From contig PBNP01000002.1 in assembly GCA_002723295.1 (NCBI GenBank), forward strand, positions 1 through 64,000: DNA of 64,000 nt. The letters run 5' to 3'. A program made the translations under genes and the position numbers. Each line of letters begins with the position of its first letter. The first letter of the stretch is position 1. A model generated the notes under the pieces. The model did no database searches. It had not been told where the DNA came from and worked only from the letters and a program-made list of their open reading frames with translations. Origin of the DNA: Flavobacteriaceae bacterium. GTDB lineage: Bacteria; Bacteroidota; Bacteroidia; Flavobacteriales; Flavobacteriaceae. This document shows, piece by piece, positions 19,438 to 29,703 of this stretch.

Positions 19438-21372
19438 TTATTTTTTATCATTTTTAACAATATCAAAAGGTCTTTTACCAAGAATTTTTTCTAAATCATC
19501 TTTAAAAATAACTTCTTTTTCCAAAAGTCTTTCTGCTAATGCTATCAATTTTTTCTTGTTTGATTTAAGCAAATCACATGCTCTTTTATATTGTTTTTCA
19601 ATGATTTTTGAAATTTCATTATCTATTTTTTGTGCTGTTTCCTCCGAATATGGTTTTGTAAAATTATAATCAGTTTGCCCAGAAGAATCATAATATGTAA
19701 TATTGCCTATACTATCATTAAGACCATAAACTGAGACCATAGCTCTTGCTTGTCGAGTTACTTTTTCTAAATCACTCAAAGCACCAGTTGAAATTTTATT
19801 AAACATTACTTTTTCTGCAGCTCTACCACCAAGTGTAGCACACATTTCATCTAACATTTGTTCTGTTCTAACTATCATTCTTTCCTCTGGTAAATACCAT
19901 GCTGCCCCTAAGGATTGACCTCTTGGAACAATTGTTACTTTAACTAATGGCGCAGCAAACTTTAGCAACCAACTAACTGCAGCATGACCTGCTTCATGAT
20001 ATGCAATAGTTTTTTTCTCTTCTTTAGTGATAATTTTATTTTTCTTTTCTAGCCCACCTACAATTCTGTCAACGGCATCAAGAAAATCTTGTTTTCCAAC
20101 AGCTTTTTTGTTTTTTCTTGCAGCTATAAGAGCTGCTTCATTACATACATTTGCAATATCGGCACCTGAAAAACCAGGAGTTTGCTTTGCTAAAAACTCA
20201 AAATCTAGTGATTTTATAATTTTTAAAGGTTTCAAATGAACTTTGAAAATCTCAAGTCTTTCATTAAGATCAGGAAGGTCAACATATATTTGGCGGTCAA
20301 ATCTACCAGCTCTCATTAAAGCTTTATCCAAAACATCTGCTCTATTAGTTGCAGCTAAAACTATTACATTTGAGTTGGTGCCAAAACCATCCATTTCAGT
20401 TAATAATTGATTTAATGTATTTTCTCTTTCATCATTAGAGCCTGTAAAATTACTTTTCCCTCTAGCACGACCAATTGCATCAATTTCATCAATAAAAATT
20501 ATTGAAGGAGATTTATCTTTAGCTTGTTTGAACAAATCTCTTACTCTAGAAGCACCTACACCTACAAACATTTCTACAAAATCAGAACCAGACAATGAAA
20601 AAAAAGGAACTTTTGCTTCTCCAGCTACAGCCTTAGCCAGCAAAGTTTTTCCTGTTCCGGGCATTCCTACTAAAAGAGCACCTTTGGGTATTTTTCCGCC
20701 TAGTGCTGTATATTTTGCAGGGTTTTTAAGAAAATCAACTATTTCTTGAACCTCTTCTTTTGCTCCCTCAAGACCAGCTACATCTTTAAAGGTTATTTTA
20801 ATATCAGTATTTTGATCAAAGAGTTTAGCCTTGGATTTACCAATGTTAAAAATCTGACTACCTCCACCTACACCTCCTCCTGACATTCTTCTCATAATAA
20901 AAATCCATATACCAATTATTATAATAATAGGTAAAAAACCAAGTAATACATCAAGCCAACGGTTTTCCACTGTACTAAATTCATATTTAAATTCAATCCC
21001 TTTCTCCTCTGCTTTTTCAAGCTTGCGCTGAAAAAGCTCTAAATTTCCAACTTCAAATTGGTAGTGAGGACCTTTGATGTTTTGTTGACCAAATATGTTA
21101 GTTGATTTTAATCGTTGATGCTCAGCCTTGGATAAAGATTCTTCTTTTATAGATATTTGAGCCAAATTTTTATTTATTACTATTACTTGACTAACATCAC
21201 CAGAATTTAAATATCTTTCAAATTCACTAATATTTGTTTTGCTTAAATTTTTAAAATTAGACCCTCCTCCAAAAAAACTCATTCCAAGCAGAATAGTAAT
21301 TATAGCACCATAAATCCAATAGATATTTAATTTAGGAGGCTCTTGTTTGTTTTCTTTCTTGTTTTTTTTCAT
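19438..21372 (-). CDS. ftsH: ATP-dependent zinc metalloprotease FtsH
   Basis: [58 protein letters not shown]. Confidence 0.97.
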   Translation of the reverse strand: MKKNKKENKQEPPKLNIYWIYGAIITILLGMSFFGGGSNFKNLSKTNISEFERYLNSGDVSQVIVINKNLAQISIKEESLSKAEHQRLKSTNIFGQQNIKGPHYQFEVGNLELFQRKLEKAEEKGIEFKYEFSTVENRWLDVLLGFLPIIIIIGIWIFIMRRMSGGGVGGGSQIFNIGKSKAKLFDQNTDIKITFKDVAGLEGAKEEVQEIVDFLKNPAKYTALGGKIPKGALLVGMPGTGKTLLAKAVAGEAKVPFFSLSGSDFVEMFVGVGASRVRDLFKQAKDKSPSIIFIDEIDAIGRARGKSNFTGSNDERENTLNQLLTEMDGFGTNSNVIVLAATNRADVLDKALMRAGRFDRQIYVDLPDLNERLEIFKVHLKPLKIIKSLDFEFLAKQTPGFSGADIANVCNEAALIAARKNKKAVGKQDFLDAVDRIVGGLEKKNKIITKEEKKTIAYHEAGHAAVSWLLKFAAPLVKVTIVPRGQSLGAAWYLPEERMIVRTEQMLDEMCATLGGRAAEKVMFNKISTGALSDLEKVTRQARAMVSVYGLNDSIGNITYYDSSGQTDYNFTKPYSEETAQKIDNEISKIIEKQYKRACDLLKSNKKKLIALAERLLEKEVIFKDDLEKILGKRPFDIVKNDKK

Positions 21373-21386
21373 AATGAATTATTATT

Positions 21387-21749
21387 TCAAGCAATTTGAG
21401 TAGTTTTAGCATCTCCCCATAGATTTTCTATACTATAATGTTCTCTGATTTTTTTTTGAAAAACATGAACAACTACATCAATATAGTCCATTAAAACCCA
21501 TTTCCCAATTTCAGCACCTTCAGTTTGATATGGCTTTTCTTGTAAACTTTTGCTTACAGATTTTTTAATAGAGTTTACAATTGCATTAACATGAGTGTTT
21601 GAACCTCCATCACATATAATGAAATAGTTGCAAATTGTATTTTCCAATGAACAAAAATCTAATAAACTAATATTAACACCCTTCACTTTTTCAATAGCTT
21701 TAATAATCTCAGAAATAAGTGTTTTTGTATTTGAAACATTTTTTAACAT
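21387..21749 (-). CDS. rsfS: Ribosome silencing factor
   Basis: YFIICDGGSNTHVNAIVNSI, WVLMDYIDVVVHVFQKKIREHYSIENLWGDA. Confidence 0.94.
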   Translation of the reverse strand: MLKNVSNTKTLISEIIKAIEKVKGVNISLLDFCSLENTICNYFIICDGGSNTHVNAIVNSIKKSVSKSLQEKPYQTEGAEIGKWVLMDYIDVVVHVFQKKIREHYSIENLWGDAKTTQIA

Positions 21750-21803
21750 TAAAATATTTTAATTTTATACAAATTTATTAGTTTTTACTTTAGGTATTAA
21801 TTT

Positions 21804-22538
21804 ATGACTAATTTAAACCTTCGCAAACTTAATGCCATTGATTCAACTAACAAAGCATTAAAAAAAATGCTTTTTAATAATAAGATTGTTTCTGGTGATG
21901 GAATTTGGACTATGAATCAAACCAATGGAGTAGGTCAATTAGGTTCAAAATGGCAATCTAAACCTAATGATCACCTAGCATTAAGTATATATAAAAGTTT
22001 TGATAAACTTGATGCTAAGTGGATATATTCAATAAATACTGCATCCTCATTAGCTGTTGTTTCAACGTTAAACTTTTTTGATGTCCCTAATGTAAGTATA
22101 AAATGGCCAAACGACATTTTGTCAGATGATAAAAAAATATGCGGTATATTGGCAGAAAATCAAATAAACAAAACACATATTAGGTCAATTATTGGATTTG
22201 GAATTAATTTGCATGAACAATCTTTTCCTGAATTACCAAGTGCTACAAGTGTTTTTATCAAAACAAATAAGAAAATATTAATTAATAATTTTATAGAGAA
22301 ACTTTCTGAGAATTTGATTCATTTTTTTACGTTTTGTTCAACCAAATCAACCAGCAAATTGAATAGAGATCTTCAAAACCATATTTATGGAATAAAAAAA
22401 GAATCTTTATTTGAAATACAAAAACAAAAAATTAAAGCGAGTATTGAAGGGGTCATGAAAAATGGTCTGTTAAAACTAAAACTTTCAAATGGGAAAATTA
22501 AATACTTTAAATCAAAGGAAATAAAAATGATTTATTAG
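21804..22538 (+). CDS. birA: Biotin--[acetyl-CoA-carboxylase] ligase
   Basis: LNAIDSTN, NQTNGVGQLGSKWQS, VSIKWPNDILSDDKKICGILAEN, GFGINLH. Confidence 0.92.
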   Translation: MTNLNLRKLNAIDSTNKALKKMLFNNKIVSGDGIWTMNQTNGVGQLGSKWQSKPNDHLALSIYKSFDKLDAKWIYSINTASSLAVVSTLNFFDVPNVSIKWPNDILSDDKKICGILAENQINKTHIRSIIGFGINLHEQSFPELPSATSVFIKTNKKILINNFIEKLSENLIHFFTFCSTKSTSKLNRDLQNHIYGIKKESLFEIQKQKIKASIEGVMKNGLLKLKLSNGKIKYFKSKEIKMIY

Positions 22539-23176
22539 GGTTTCCATTTATTGGGGTATTCTCTCCATTTGTTTAGTTTTGATAACATTGAAGAGTCTAA
22601 TTTTCCAGAAGCAATAGCTTCTTTAATTAAGTACTCATAGTTAGTAAGAGTGTTTAATTTTATTCTTGCATTTTTAAAATTTAATTCAGCATCATTAAAA
22701 CCATATGTAAATAAGGCTAGCATGCCAAGCACGTTAGCACCTTCTTTTTTTAACGCTTCAACTGCAAGCAAACTACTTTTTCCAGTTGAAATTAAATCTT
22801 CAATTACTACAACTTTTGATTTTGCAGACAAATATCCCTCTATTTTATTTTTTCGTCCATGGGTTTTTGATTCAGGCCTAACATAGACAAAAGGTAAATC
22901 TAGCTTATTGGCTACCAACATGCCAATTCCAATTGCACCAGTAGCAACGCCAACAATTGTATGATCATTTCCATATATGCTAATTATTTGATTTGCTAAT
23001 TTTTCACATAAATAATTTCTAATTTCAGGATATGAAAGTGTTACACGATTATCACAGTAAATTGGAGATCTCCATCCGCTTGCCCATAAAAAAGGATTTT
23101 CTGGATTTAATTTAATTGCATTAATTTGTAAAAGATAATTTGCAGTTTTAAATGCTATCTGTTCATCAAAAATCAT
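22535..23176 (-). CDS. pyrE: Orotate phosphoribosyltransferase
   Basis: NPFLWASGWRSPIYCDNRVTLSYPEIR, VGVATGAIGIG, YVRPESKTHG, VVVIEDLISTGKSS. Start at MIFDEQ (23176). Confidence 0.95.
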   Translation of the reverse strand: MIFDEQIAFKTANYLLQINAIKLNPENPFLWASGWRSPIYCDNRVTLSYPEIRNYLCEKLANQIISIYGNDHTIVGVATGAIGIGMLVANKLDLPFVYVRPESKTHGRKNKIEGYLSAKSKVVVIEDLISTGKSSLLAVEALKKEGANVLGMLALFTYGFNDAELNFKNARIKLNTLTNYEYLIKEAIASGKLDSSMLSKLNKWREYPNKWKP

Positions 23177-23182
23177 ACACAA

Positions 23183-23815
23183 ATGTATAAAGTTTTTTTC
23201 AATCAAAAGCCTCTTATTTTAACTACATCAATTGTTAAAAACAGTGATATCTCTCCAGTTATTCATTCAAAATTTTCAAGTCAATCTATAATAATTAAAG
23301 CTTTAAAATCAAATAAAACTAACAAAGTATATTATTATCATTCTGATTTTGAGAAATTAAGCAAACATCTAGAAAAAAAATTTAAAATTGTGGAGGCGGC
23401 TGGAGGCATGGTTAAAAATAGTGATGGTAAATATTTAATGATTTATAGAAAGAACAAATGGGATTTACCTAAAGGTCATTTGCGAAGGAAGGAATTAATT
23501 ATGGATGCTGCTATTCGTGAAGTAATTGAAGAAACAAATGTTAAGGGGTTAATTATTAAAAGAAAACTTCCAACAACCTATCATATTTTTAGGAAAGATA
23601 AATTCTATTTTATAAAGAAAACTTACTGGTTTTTTATGTATTCTAATTATAAGGGATCATTAACCCCTCAAAAGAAAGAGAAAATAGAAAAAGCAGTATG
23701 GGTAGATGAATTAGAAATTTCAAAATGCATGAAAAACATGTATGCAAACATAAAGACACTTTATGAGTTTTATTTTGATGAAAAATTAACAGATGAAGGA
23801 ATCAAGGATTTGTAG
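23183..23815 (+). CDS. NUDIX hydrolase
   Basis: AAGGMVKNSDGKYLMIYR...WDLPKGHLRRKELIMDAAIREVIEETNVKG (Nudix box). Confidence 0.92.
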   Translation: MYKVFFNQKPLILTTSIVKNSDISPVIHSKFSSQSIIIKALKSNKTNKVYYYHSDFEKLSKHLEKKFKIVEAAGGMVKNSDGKYLMIYRKNKWDLPKGHLRRKELIMDAAIREVIEETNVKGLIIKRKLPTTYHIFRKDKFYFIKKTYWFFMYSNYKGSLTPQKKEKIEKAVWVDELEISKCMKNMYANIKTLYEFYFDEKLTDEGIKDL

Positions 23816-24231
23816 TTTCCATTATTTCTAATAAGTTCTCTTACAAGACTACTCCTTATGAAAGATGTTTTAGGGGAGGTAAATAAAAATACAGTATCAA
23901 TTCCAGAAAGCTCAATATTTATATCAGCTATTGATTTCTCATACTCAAAATCTGAAAGACTTCTTAGTCCACGTAATATAAATTGAGCTTTAATAGATTT
24001 ACAATATTCAATTGTAAGACCTTTGTATGGTGTAACTTTTATTTTAGAATGATTTTCAAAATTCTTTTCTATGAATTTTATTCTTTCTTCTATTGAAAAC
24101 ATATATTGTTTTTCACTATTTATTCCAACTCCAATAACAATTTCATCAAAAAGAGGGATAGCTCTCGATATAATATTCTCATGACCATTTGTTATTGGGT
24201 CAAAAGATCCTGGAAATAGAGCACGTTTCAT
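23770..24231 (-). CDS. coaD: Pantetheine-phosphate adenylyltransferase
   Basis: ALFPGSFDPITNGHENIISRA, ILRGLRSLSDFEYE, TSPKTSFIRSSLVRELI. Confidence 0.96.
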   Translation of the reverse strand: MKRALFPGSFDPITNGHENIISRAIPLFDEIVIGVGINSEKQYMFSIEERIKFIEKNFENHSKIKVTPYKGLTIEYCKSIKAQFILRGLRSLSDFEYEKSIADINIELSGIDTVFLFTSPKTSFIRSSLVRELIRNNGNYKSLIPSSVNFSSK

Positions 24232-24253
24232 ATTTTCTATTTATCAAAAGTAG

Positions 24254-25243
24254 TTATTTAGTTCTTGCTGAATATAATAGTTCTTCAAAAAAAAATTCAA
24301 GTTTTATATTAGCAGCTGCACATTGTTTAGGAATTATGCTTTCATTTGTTAGCCCTGGCACTGTATTTATCTCTATTAAATGAGGATTTGAATCAACTAA
24401 AATAAAATCAGATCTACAAATACCATCTAGGCCAATTTTTTTATATAAATCTATTGCCATTTTAGACAATTCATTTTTCCAATTATTAGAAATATTTGCA
24501 GGAGTTATTTCTTCAGATTTACCCAAATATTTTGCTTCATAATCAAAAAAATCATTTTCAGAAATTATTTCAGTAATTGGAAGAGCATGGACACCACTAA
24601 CATTTTTATATACACCAACTGAAAACTCTCTGCCTTTTAATTCAGACTCTATAATTATTTGATTATCTTCTTTAAATGACATGAGTATTGAATTCTTTAA
24701 ATCTTTTTTTTCTTTAACCTTATAAATCCCAAAACTACTTCCAGATCTATTTGCCTTGACAAAGCAAGGAAGACCTATCTTATTAATTATTTCCTCCTCA
24801 TTGATTAAATCACCTTGATTTAAAGAAATTGATTTTGCACACGGAATATTATATGATTTTGCTAGAGAAACACACTCTCGTTTACTAAAAGTCAAAGCTG
24901 AAGAATAAAAATCACTGCTAGTATATGGAGTTTTATTATAATCTAGTAATGAGGCCAGAAAACCATTCTCCCCAGGTGCGCCATGAATAGCGTTAAAAAC
25001 AACGTCAAATTTGAGTTCTCTTTTATTATAAATAAAAGAAAATTTCTGAGTATTAAAATTTAATTTAATTCCATCAGAGGTTTTAACATACCAATTTTTT
25101 TTCTTAATAATTAATAAAAACACATTCCAGCCTAACTTAATTAAGTTATTTAAAACTAACTTTCCGCTTAATAATGAAATTTCCTTTTCAGAATTAAATC
25201 CTCCACAAGCAATTCCTATTATACTTTTATTTTTATTTAACAT
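24254..25243 (-). CDS. ddl: D-alanine--D-alanine ligase
   Basis: GIACGGFNSEKEISLLSG, GAPGENG, CFVKANRSGSSFGIYKV, IEINTVPGLTNESIIPKQC. Confidence 0.95.
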   Translation of the reverse strand: MLNKNKSIIGIACGGFNSEKEISLLSGKLVLNNLIKLGWNVFLLIIKKKNWYVKTSDGIKLNFNTQKFSFIYNKRELKFDVVFNAIHGAPGENGFLASLLDYNKTPYTSSDFYSSALTFSKRECVSLAKSYNIPCAKSISLNQGDLINEEEIINKIGLPCFVKANRSGSSFGIYKVKEKKDLKNSILMSFKEDNQIIIESELKGREFSVGVYKNVSGVHALPITEIISENDFFDYEAKYLGKSEEITPANISNNWKNELSKMAIDLYKKIGLDGICRSDFILVDSNPHLIEINTVPGLTNESIIPKQCAAANIKLEFFFEELLYSARTK

Positions 25244-25257
25244 TGAGACAAAGTTAG

Positions 25258-25291
25258 TTGATTTAATAGCATTCCAAAATTCTTATATTTG
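25258..25291 (+). promoter_or_regulatory. Predicted promoter of PASTA-protein/rluD operon
   Basis: TTG-N23-TATATTTG, 14 nt before the ATG. Confidence 0.5.
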
Positions 25292-25305
25292 ACAGAAATA
25301 ATGTA

Positions 25306-25860
25306 ATGAGTTTTTTTAGATTTTTAATTTCTTGGATTTTTATTAAAAATTTGCTTAAAGCCTTTTTTTTGTTTTTTATTTTAGGTTTTCTTTCATTACA
25401 AGTTTTAAAAATAATTACTCAAAATAATAGACATAAAACCGTTCCTGACATATATGGACTTCCACTAATGAAAGCTATAGAAGTTTTAAATGAAAATGGA
25501 TTAAGACATGAAGTAATTGACTCTGGGAAATATAATCCAAAAATTAAACCTTTAGGAGTTTTAGAGTTCTTTCCGACTTTAGGGAATGAAGTAAAAAAAG
25601 GTCGAAAAATTTATTTAACATTAAATCCTAGTGGATATAGAAAAATAAGCATTCCTAACATAATTCAAGTAACATATAGAAATGCTATATCTAAGTTAAA
25701 AGCAGTTGGTTTTGAGATAGGTGAAATAACATACCAAAATAATATTGGAAAAGATATGGTTTTAGAAATACGATATAATGGAAAGAAAATTGCTCCCGGA
25801 TCAGTTTTACCTAAAACTACCAAAATTGATATGGTATTAGGAAATGGAAAGCTGCGATGA
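25306..25860 (+). CDS. PASTA domain-containing membrane protein
   Basis: N-terminal TM; VPDIYGLPLMKAIEVLNENGL, G.KI.LTLNP, IPNIIQVTYRNAISKLKAVGFEIG. Confidence 0.85.
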   Translation: MSFFRFLISWIFIKNLLKAFFLFFILGFLSLQVLKIITQNNRHKTVPDIYGLPLMKAIEVLNENGLRHEVIDSGKYNPKIKPLGVLEFFPTLGNEVKKGRKIYLTLNPSGYRKISIPNIIQVTYRNAISKLKAVGFEIGEITYQNNIGKDMVLEIRYNGKKIAPGSVLPKTTKIDMVLGNGKLR

Positions 25861-26876
25861 CTTTAAAAGATTTTACATATGATCAAAATTTACATGAACA
25901 TTATAGTTTTATAGCAGATAAAGGGCAAGCGCCTTTAAGGGTAGATAAATTTTTAATGAACCGAATTGAAAATGCTACTCGTAATAAAATTCAACAAGCA
26001 GCTAAGTCAGGCAGCATTTATGTTAATGGCACTGATGTAAAATCAAATTATAAAGTTAAATCAAATGATAAAGTTCAAGTTTTATTTAATTATCCTGTAT
26101 ATGAAAATCTCTTAATTCCTGAAGATATAAATATTGATGTTATATATGAAGATGATTTTCTTATAGTTGTAAATAAACCTGCAGGTATGGTTGTTCATCC
26201 AGGTCATGGAAATTATTCAGGCACACTTGTTAATGCATTATTATACAGATTTCAATCACTCCCTTCAAACAATTATCGTCCCGGGTTAGTTCATAGGATA
26301 GATAAGGATACTTCTGGACTACTTGTTATAGCAAAATCTGAATCAGTAATGAGCTTTCTAGCAAAACAGTTTTATGATAAAACGATTTTAAGAGAGTATT
26401 TTGCTTTAGTTTGGGGAGATGTAAAAGAAGATAAAGGCTCAATTATAGCAAATATTGGTCGTAATCCAAAAAATAGATTGCAAATGACAGTATTTCAAGA
26501 TCAGAATATAGGAAAGAATGCTGTAACTAACTTTCAAGTAATAAAGCGGTTTAGATATGTGACTTTAATAAAATGCGTTCTAGAAACCGGTAGAACTCAT
26601 CAAATTAGAGTACATCTAAAACATATTGGACACACTTTATTTAATGATGAAAGGTATGGAGGAAATACTATTTTAAAAGGCACTACTTTTAGCAAATATC
26701 GACAATTTATTGAAAATTGTTTCAAAGTTATACCTAGACAGGCACTTCATGCAAAAACATTGGGGTTTATTCATCCTAAAACTAATAAAATGATTTCATT
26801 TGATTCTGATTTGCCAAAAGATTTTAGTGAGGTTTTAAAAAAATGGGAGAATTATTCTATAAATAGTAAACATTAA
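25857..26876 (+). CDS. rluD: RluA/RluD-family pseudouridine synthase
   Basis: S4-like N-terminus; VVNKPAGMVVHPGHG, PGLVHRIDKDTSGLLVIAKS, LETGRTHQIRVHLKHIGH. Confidence 0.95.
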   Translation: MTLKDFTYDQNLHEHYSFIADKGQAPLRVDKFLMNRIENATRNKIQQAAKSGSIYVNGTDVKSNYKVKSNDKVQVLFNYPVYENLLIPEDINIDVIYEDDFLIVVNKPAGMVVHPGHGNYSGTLVNALLYRFQSLPSNNYRPGLVHRIDKDTSGLLVIAKSESVMSFLAKQFYDKTILREYFALVWGDVKEDKGSIIANIGRNPKNRLQMTVFQDQNIGKNAVTNFQVIKRFRYVTLIKCVLETGRTHQIRVHLKHIGHTLFNDERYGGNTILKGTTFSKYRQFIENCFKVIPRQALHAKTLGFIHPKTNKMISFDSDLPKDFSEVLKKWENYSINSKH

Positions 26877-26909
26877 TATTATTTTTGATTAAAAGTAAAT
26901 TTTGAACAA

Positions 26910-27671
26910 ATGAAAATTATTGTTTCTCCTGCAAAATCAATGGATTTATCAAGCTCAATTCCTAATGTTAACATAACTCAACCCCATTTTTTAAATGAAG
27001 CTTCAGTTTTGAACAAAGTGCTTAAAAAAAAATCTGTTAAAGAAATTTCATCTTTAATGGGTTTGTCTGAGAATTTAAGTAAACTAAACTGGGAGCGTAA
27101 CCAAAAATTCAAAACGCCATTCAATTTGAGTAATTCTAGACCAGCAGTCTATACATTTAATGGAGATGTGTATTCTGGATTGAATCCGACATCCATATCA
27201 GATGATAAGCTTATTTCTCTACAAAATAACCTCAGAATCATCTCAGGGTTATATGGAATATTACGCCCCTTTGATTTAATTCAGCCATACAGATTAGAAA
27301 TGAGCACTAAATTACAAGTTGGTAAAAGCAAAAACCTGTATGAATTTTGGAAAAACAAATTAACTAATCAAGTTAAAGATGAATTAAAGAATGATGATTT
27401 ATTAGTTAATCTTGCAAGTAAAGAATATTTTTCTGCCATTGATTTTAAATCAATTTCTAATAAGATTATAACTCCCCAATTTAAGGATTTTAAGAATGGA
27501 ACTTTGAAGATAATTTCTTTTTTTGCTAAAAAAGCACGTGGAATGATGTCTAGATATTTAATTGAAAATAATGTTAAAACTATTCAAGATCTTTTGCATT
27601 TTTCAGTTGATGGGTATACTTTTAGTATGGAAGAAACAATAAATCAAAATGAGCCAGTATTTATTCGCTAG
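26910..27671 (+). CDS. yaaA: Peroxide stress protein YaaA
   Basis: MKIIVSPAKSMDL, FNGDVYSGL, ISGLYGILRPFDLIQPYRLEM, DLLVNLASKEYFSAI. Confidence 0.95.
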   Translation: MKIIVSPAKSMDLSSSIPNVNITQPHFLNEASVLNKVLKKKSVKEISSLMGLSENLSKLNWERNQKFKTPFNLSNSRPAVYTFNGDVYSGLNPTSISDDKLISLQNNLRIISGLYGILRPFDLIQPYRLEMSTKLQVGKSKNLYEFWKNKLTNQVKDELKNDDLLVNLASKEYFSAIDFKSISNKIITPQFKDFKNGTLKIISFFAKKARGMMSRYLIENNVKTIQDLLHFSVDGYTFSMEETINQNEPVFIR

Positions 27672-27750
27672 TATTATTAATTATAAAAAAGTATTTAACT
27701 ACTAATCTTTTATTAGAAAAGAGTTTAAATATGAAAATGAACCAAATTTG

Positions 27751-27758
27751 TATGTTTG
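27751..27758 (+). promoter_or_regulatory. Predicted Bacteroidota -7 promoter element for tRNA-Gly
   Basis: TATGTTTG fits TAnnTTTG; tRNA begins 7 nt downstream. Confidence 0.5.
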
Positions 27759-27765
27759 ATTTTTT

Positions 27766-27838
27766 GCGGGAGTAGCTCAGTTGGTAGAGCGTCAGCCTTC
27801 CAAGCTGAATGTCGCCGGTTCGAACCCGGTCTCCCGCT
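27766..27838 (+). tRNA. tRNA-Gly (anticodon TCC), CCA not encoded
   Basis: GCGGGAG...CTCCCGC acceptor stem, anticodon arm GTCAGCCTTCCAAGCTGA, T arm GCCGGTTCGAACCCGGT. Confidence 0.96.
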
Positions 27839-27869
27839 CAAATAAATATTGATTATTATATTAAATCGT

Positions 27870-28592
27870 ATGAAAAGTATATTAATTTATATAATTCTGT
27901 TTTTTAGTTTTTTTGTTTCTGCTCAGAATAGAAAATTAATAAAAGGAAAATTATTATATCGAAATAATAATGTTATTGCAGCTAATGTTATAAACAACAG
28001 CTCTCAAATTAACACCATAACTGATTCAGATGGTGAGTTTGAGATTCCTGTAAAAAAAGATGATGAAATTGTTTTTTCATCAGTTCAATTTAAAATTAAA
28101 ACTGTTAAAATTACTAATGAAATTTTATCAAAAAATCGTCTTGTAGTTAATATAACAGAGAGAATTAATGTGCTTGATGAAGTGGTTGTTGGACCAGAAA
28201 ATATTAAAAAATTTCTTGATCTTAAAGAAGAAGAATTTGAAGGGTATGATTATATCCAAGATAAATCAACCAAGCTTGACAATACAATTCTTAATCAAGG
28301 AAAACTCCAAAATGGAATTAATTTTGTAAATGTTGCTAAATTAATTTCTAAACTAGTTTTAAGTGTTCCAGAAGAAGAAAAATTAAATTTAATTCCAAGT
28401 AAAGTGCTCCCATATGTTTTTGAAGATGGTTTTTTTATAAATGAATTAGGTTTAAGTCAAGATCAAATTGTAGGGTTTTTGTATTATTTAGATCAAGAAC
28501 TTACATCTAAAAACTTACTTACTAAGTCTCAAGAGTTTTTATTAATAGATTATTTATATTCAGCTGTAGAGGGGTATAAAAATATATTGTAA
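27870..28592 (+). CDS. Secreted protein with carboxypeptidase-regulatory-like domain
   Basis: Signal peptide; KGKLLYRNNNVIAANVINNSSQINTITDSDGEFEIPVKKDDEIVFSSVQF; ATG at 27870 preferred over TTG 27849. Confidence 0.75.
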   Translation: MKSILIYIILFFSFFVSAQNRKLIKGKLLYRNNNVIAANVINNSSQINTITDSDGEFEIPVKKDDEIVFSSVQFKIKTVKITNEILSKNRLVVNITERINVLDEVVVGPENIKKFLDLKEEEFEGYDYIQDKSTKLDNTILNQGKLQNGINFVNVAKLISKLVLSVPEEEKLNLIPSKVLPYVFEDGFFINELGLSQDQIVGFLYYLDQELTSKNLLTKSQEFLLIDYLYSAVEGYKNIL

Positions 28593-28593
28593 A

Positions 28594-29379
28594 ATGTTTC
28601 GTTTTCTAATTTTGTTTTATTTGCTTGGAATATTTAGTATATATTCTCAAGATATAGACAGTAAATTATTAAAAGGTAGAGTTGTTAATGATTCTTTATC
28701 ACTAGCTGCAATTCATATAGTAAATAAAACAAAAGGAAATGCAACTATTACAGATCAAAATGGATTTTTTGAAATTTTTACTTCAATTAATGATACACTT
28801 CTTCTTTCAGGGGTTCAATTTGAACCAAAAATGATTATAATTAACAGCAATATTCTTGATAGTAAAGAAATTATAATTCCTTTAGAGATTTTTGTTAATT
28901 ATTTATCCGAAGTAATAGTAAAACCTAATAATTTATCAGGCAATTTATTTAGAGATTTTATAAACTCAGGACTTGAAGAAACTGCAAATTTTGATGATTT
29001 TGGAATTCCAGGATATAAAGGGGTTAGAAAAGAAAAAATAATTTCAAAAAAGAGTTTAATTGTTTCAACACTTTTATTGCCTATTTCTGGTGGAATTGAC
29101 ATAGAAGCTGTTTATAAACATCTTAGCGGATATTACAGGGATTTAAAGTTAAAAAGAAAAATGGATAAAGATTTTAATTTAATTTCTAGAATAATTACGT
29201 TTTATGGAATAGATTATTTTATAAATACTTTTAATTTATCAGAAGATCAGATTTATGATTATGTTTCAGGAACTTATGCGAATTATCCATTAAAAAAGGA
29301 TTTTCAACAAAATAATCATGCTAAAGTTATGCAGTATTTTGAAGAGAACAACTTAAGAATTATTAAATCATTAGAATGA
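28594..29379 (+). CDS. Secreted protein with carboxypeptidase-regulatory-like domain, paralogue of preceding gene
   Basis: KGRVVNDSLSLAAIHIVNKTKGNATITDQNGFFEIFTSINDTLLLSGVQF, co-linear with the upstream paralogue. Confidence 0.75.
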   Translation: MFRFLILFYLLGIFSIYSQDIDSKLLKGRVVNDSLSLAAIHIVNKTKGNATITDQNGFFEIFTSINDTLLLSGVQFEPKMIIINSNILDSKEIIIPLEIFVNYLSEVIVKPNNLSGNLFRDFINSGLEETANFDDFGIPGYKGVRKEKIISKKSLIVSTLLLPISGGIDIEAVYKHLSGYYRDLKLKRKMDKDFNLISRIITFYGIDYFINTFNLSEDQIYDYVSGTYANYPLKKDFQQNNHAKVMQYFEENNLRIIKSLE

Positions 29380-29433
29380 AATTTTATTGATTTTTGAGTA
29401 TAATACTTCATACAGTATTTTTTATATTTGAAT

Positions 29434-29703
29434 ATGGTTTTATTTATAAGTGGGGCAGAAATAGTAGTAATTTTCTTTTTCATTTTATTAGTTTTTGGAG
29501 CAGATAAGATACCTTCAATAGCTAGAGGTTTAGCTAAAGGAATGACACAAATACGAAATGCCACAAATGAAATTAAGTCTGAAATAGAAAAATCTTCTAA
29601 AATTGATGATGCCTCATCAATTTCTAAAGGAATAAATGAAGAAGTTGATAAGGTAAAAAAAGATTTTGATAATTTGAAAGATTCGATTAAAAGAGAAATT
29701 TAA
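29434..29703 (+). CDS. tatA: Sec-independent translocase TatA/E-like protein
   Basis: FISGAEIVVIFFFILLVFGADKIPSIARGLAKGMTQIRNATNEIKSEI; ATG at 29434. Confidence 0.85.
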   Translation: MVLFISGAEIVVIFFFILLVFGADKIPSIARGLAKGMTQIRNATNEIKSEIEKSSKIDDASSISKGINEEVDKVKKDFDNLKDSIKREI

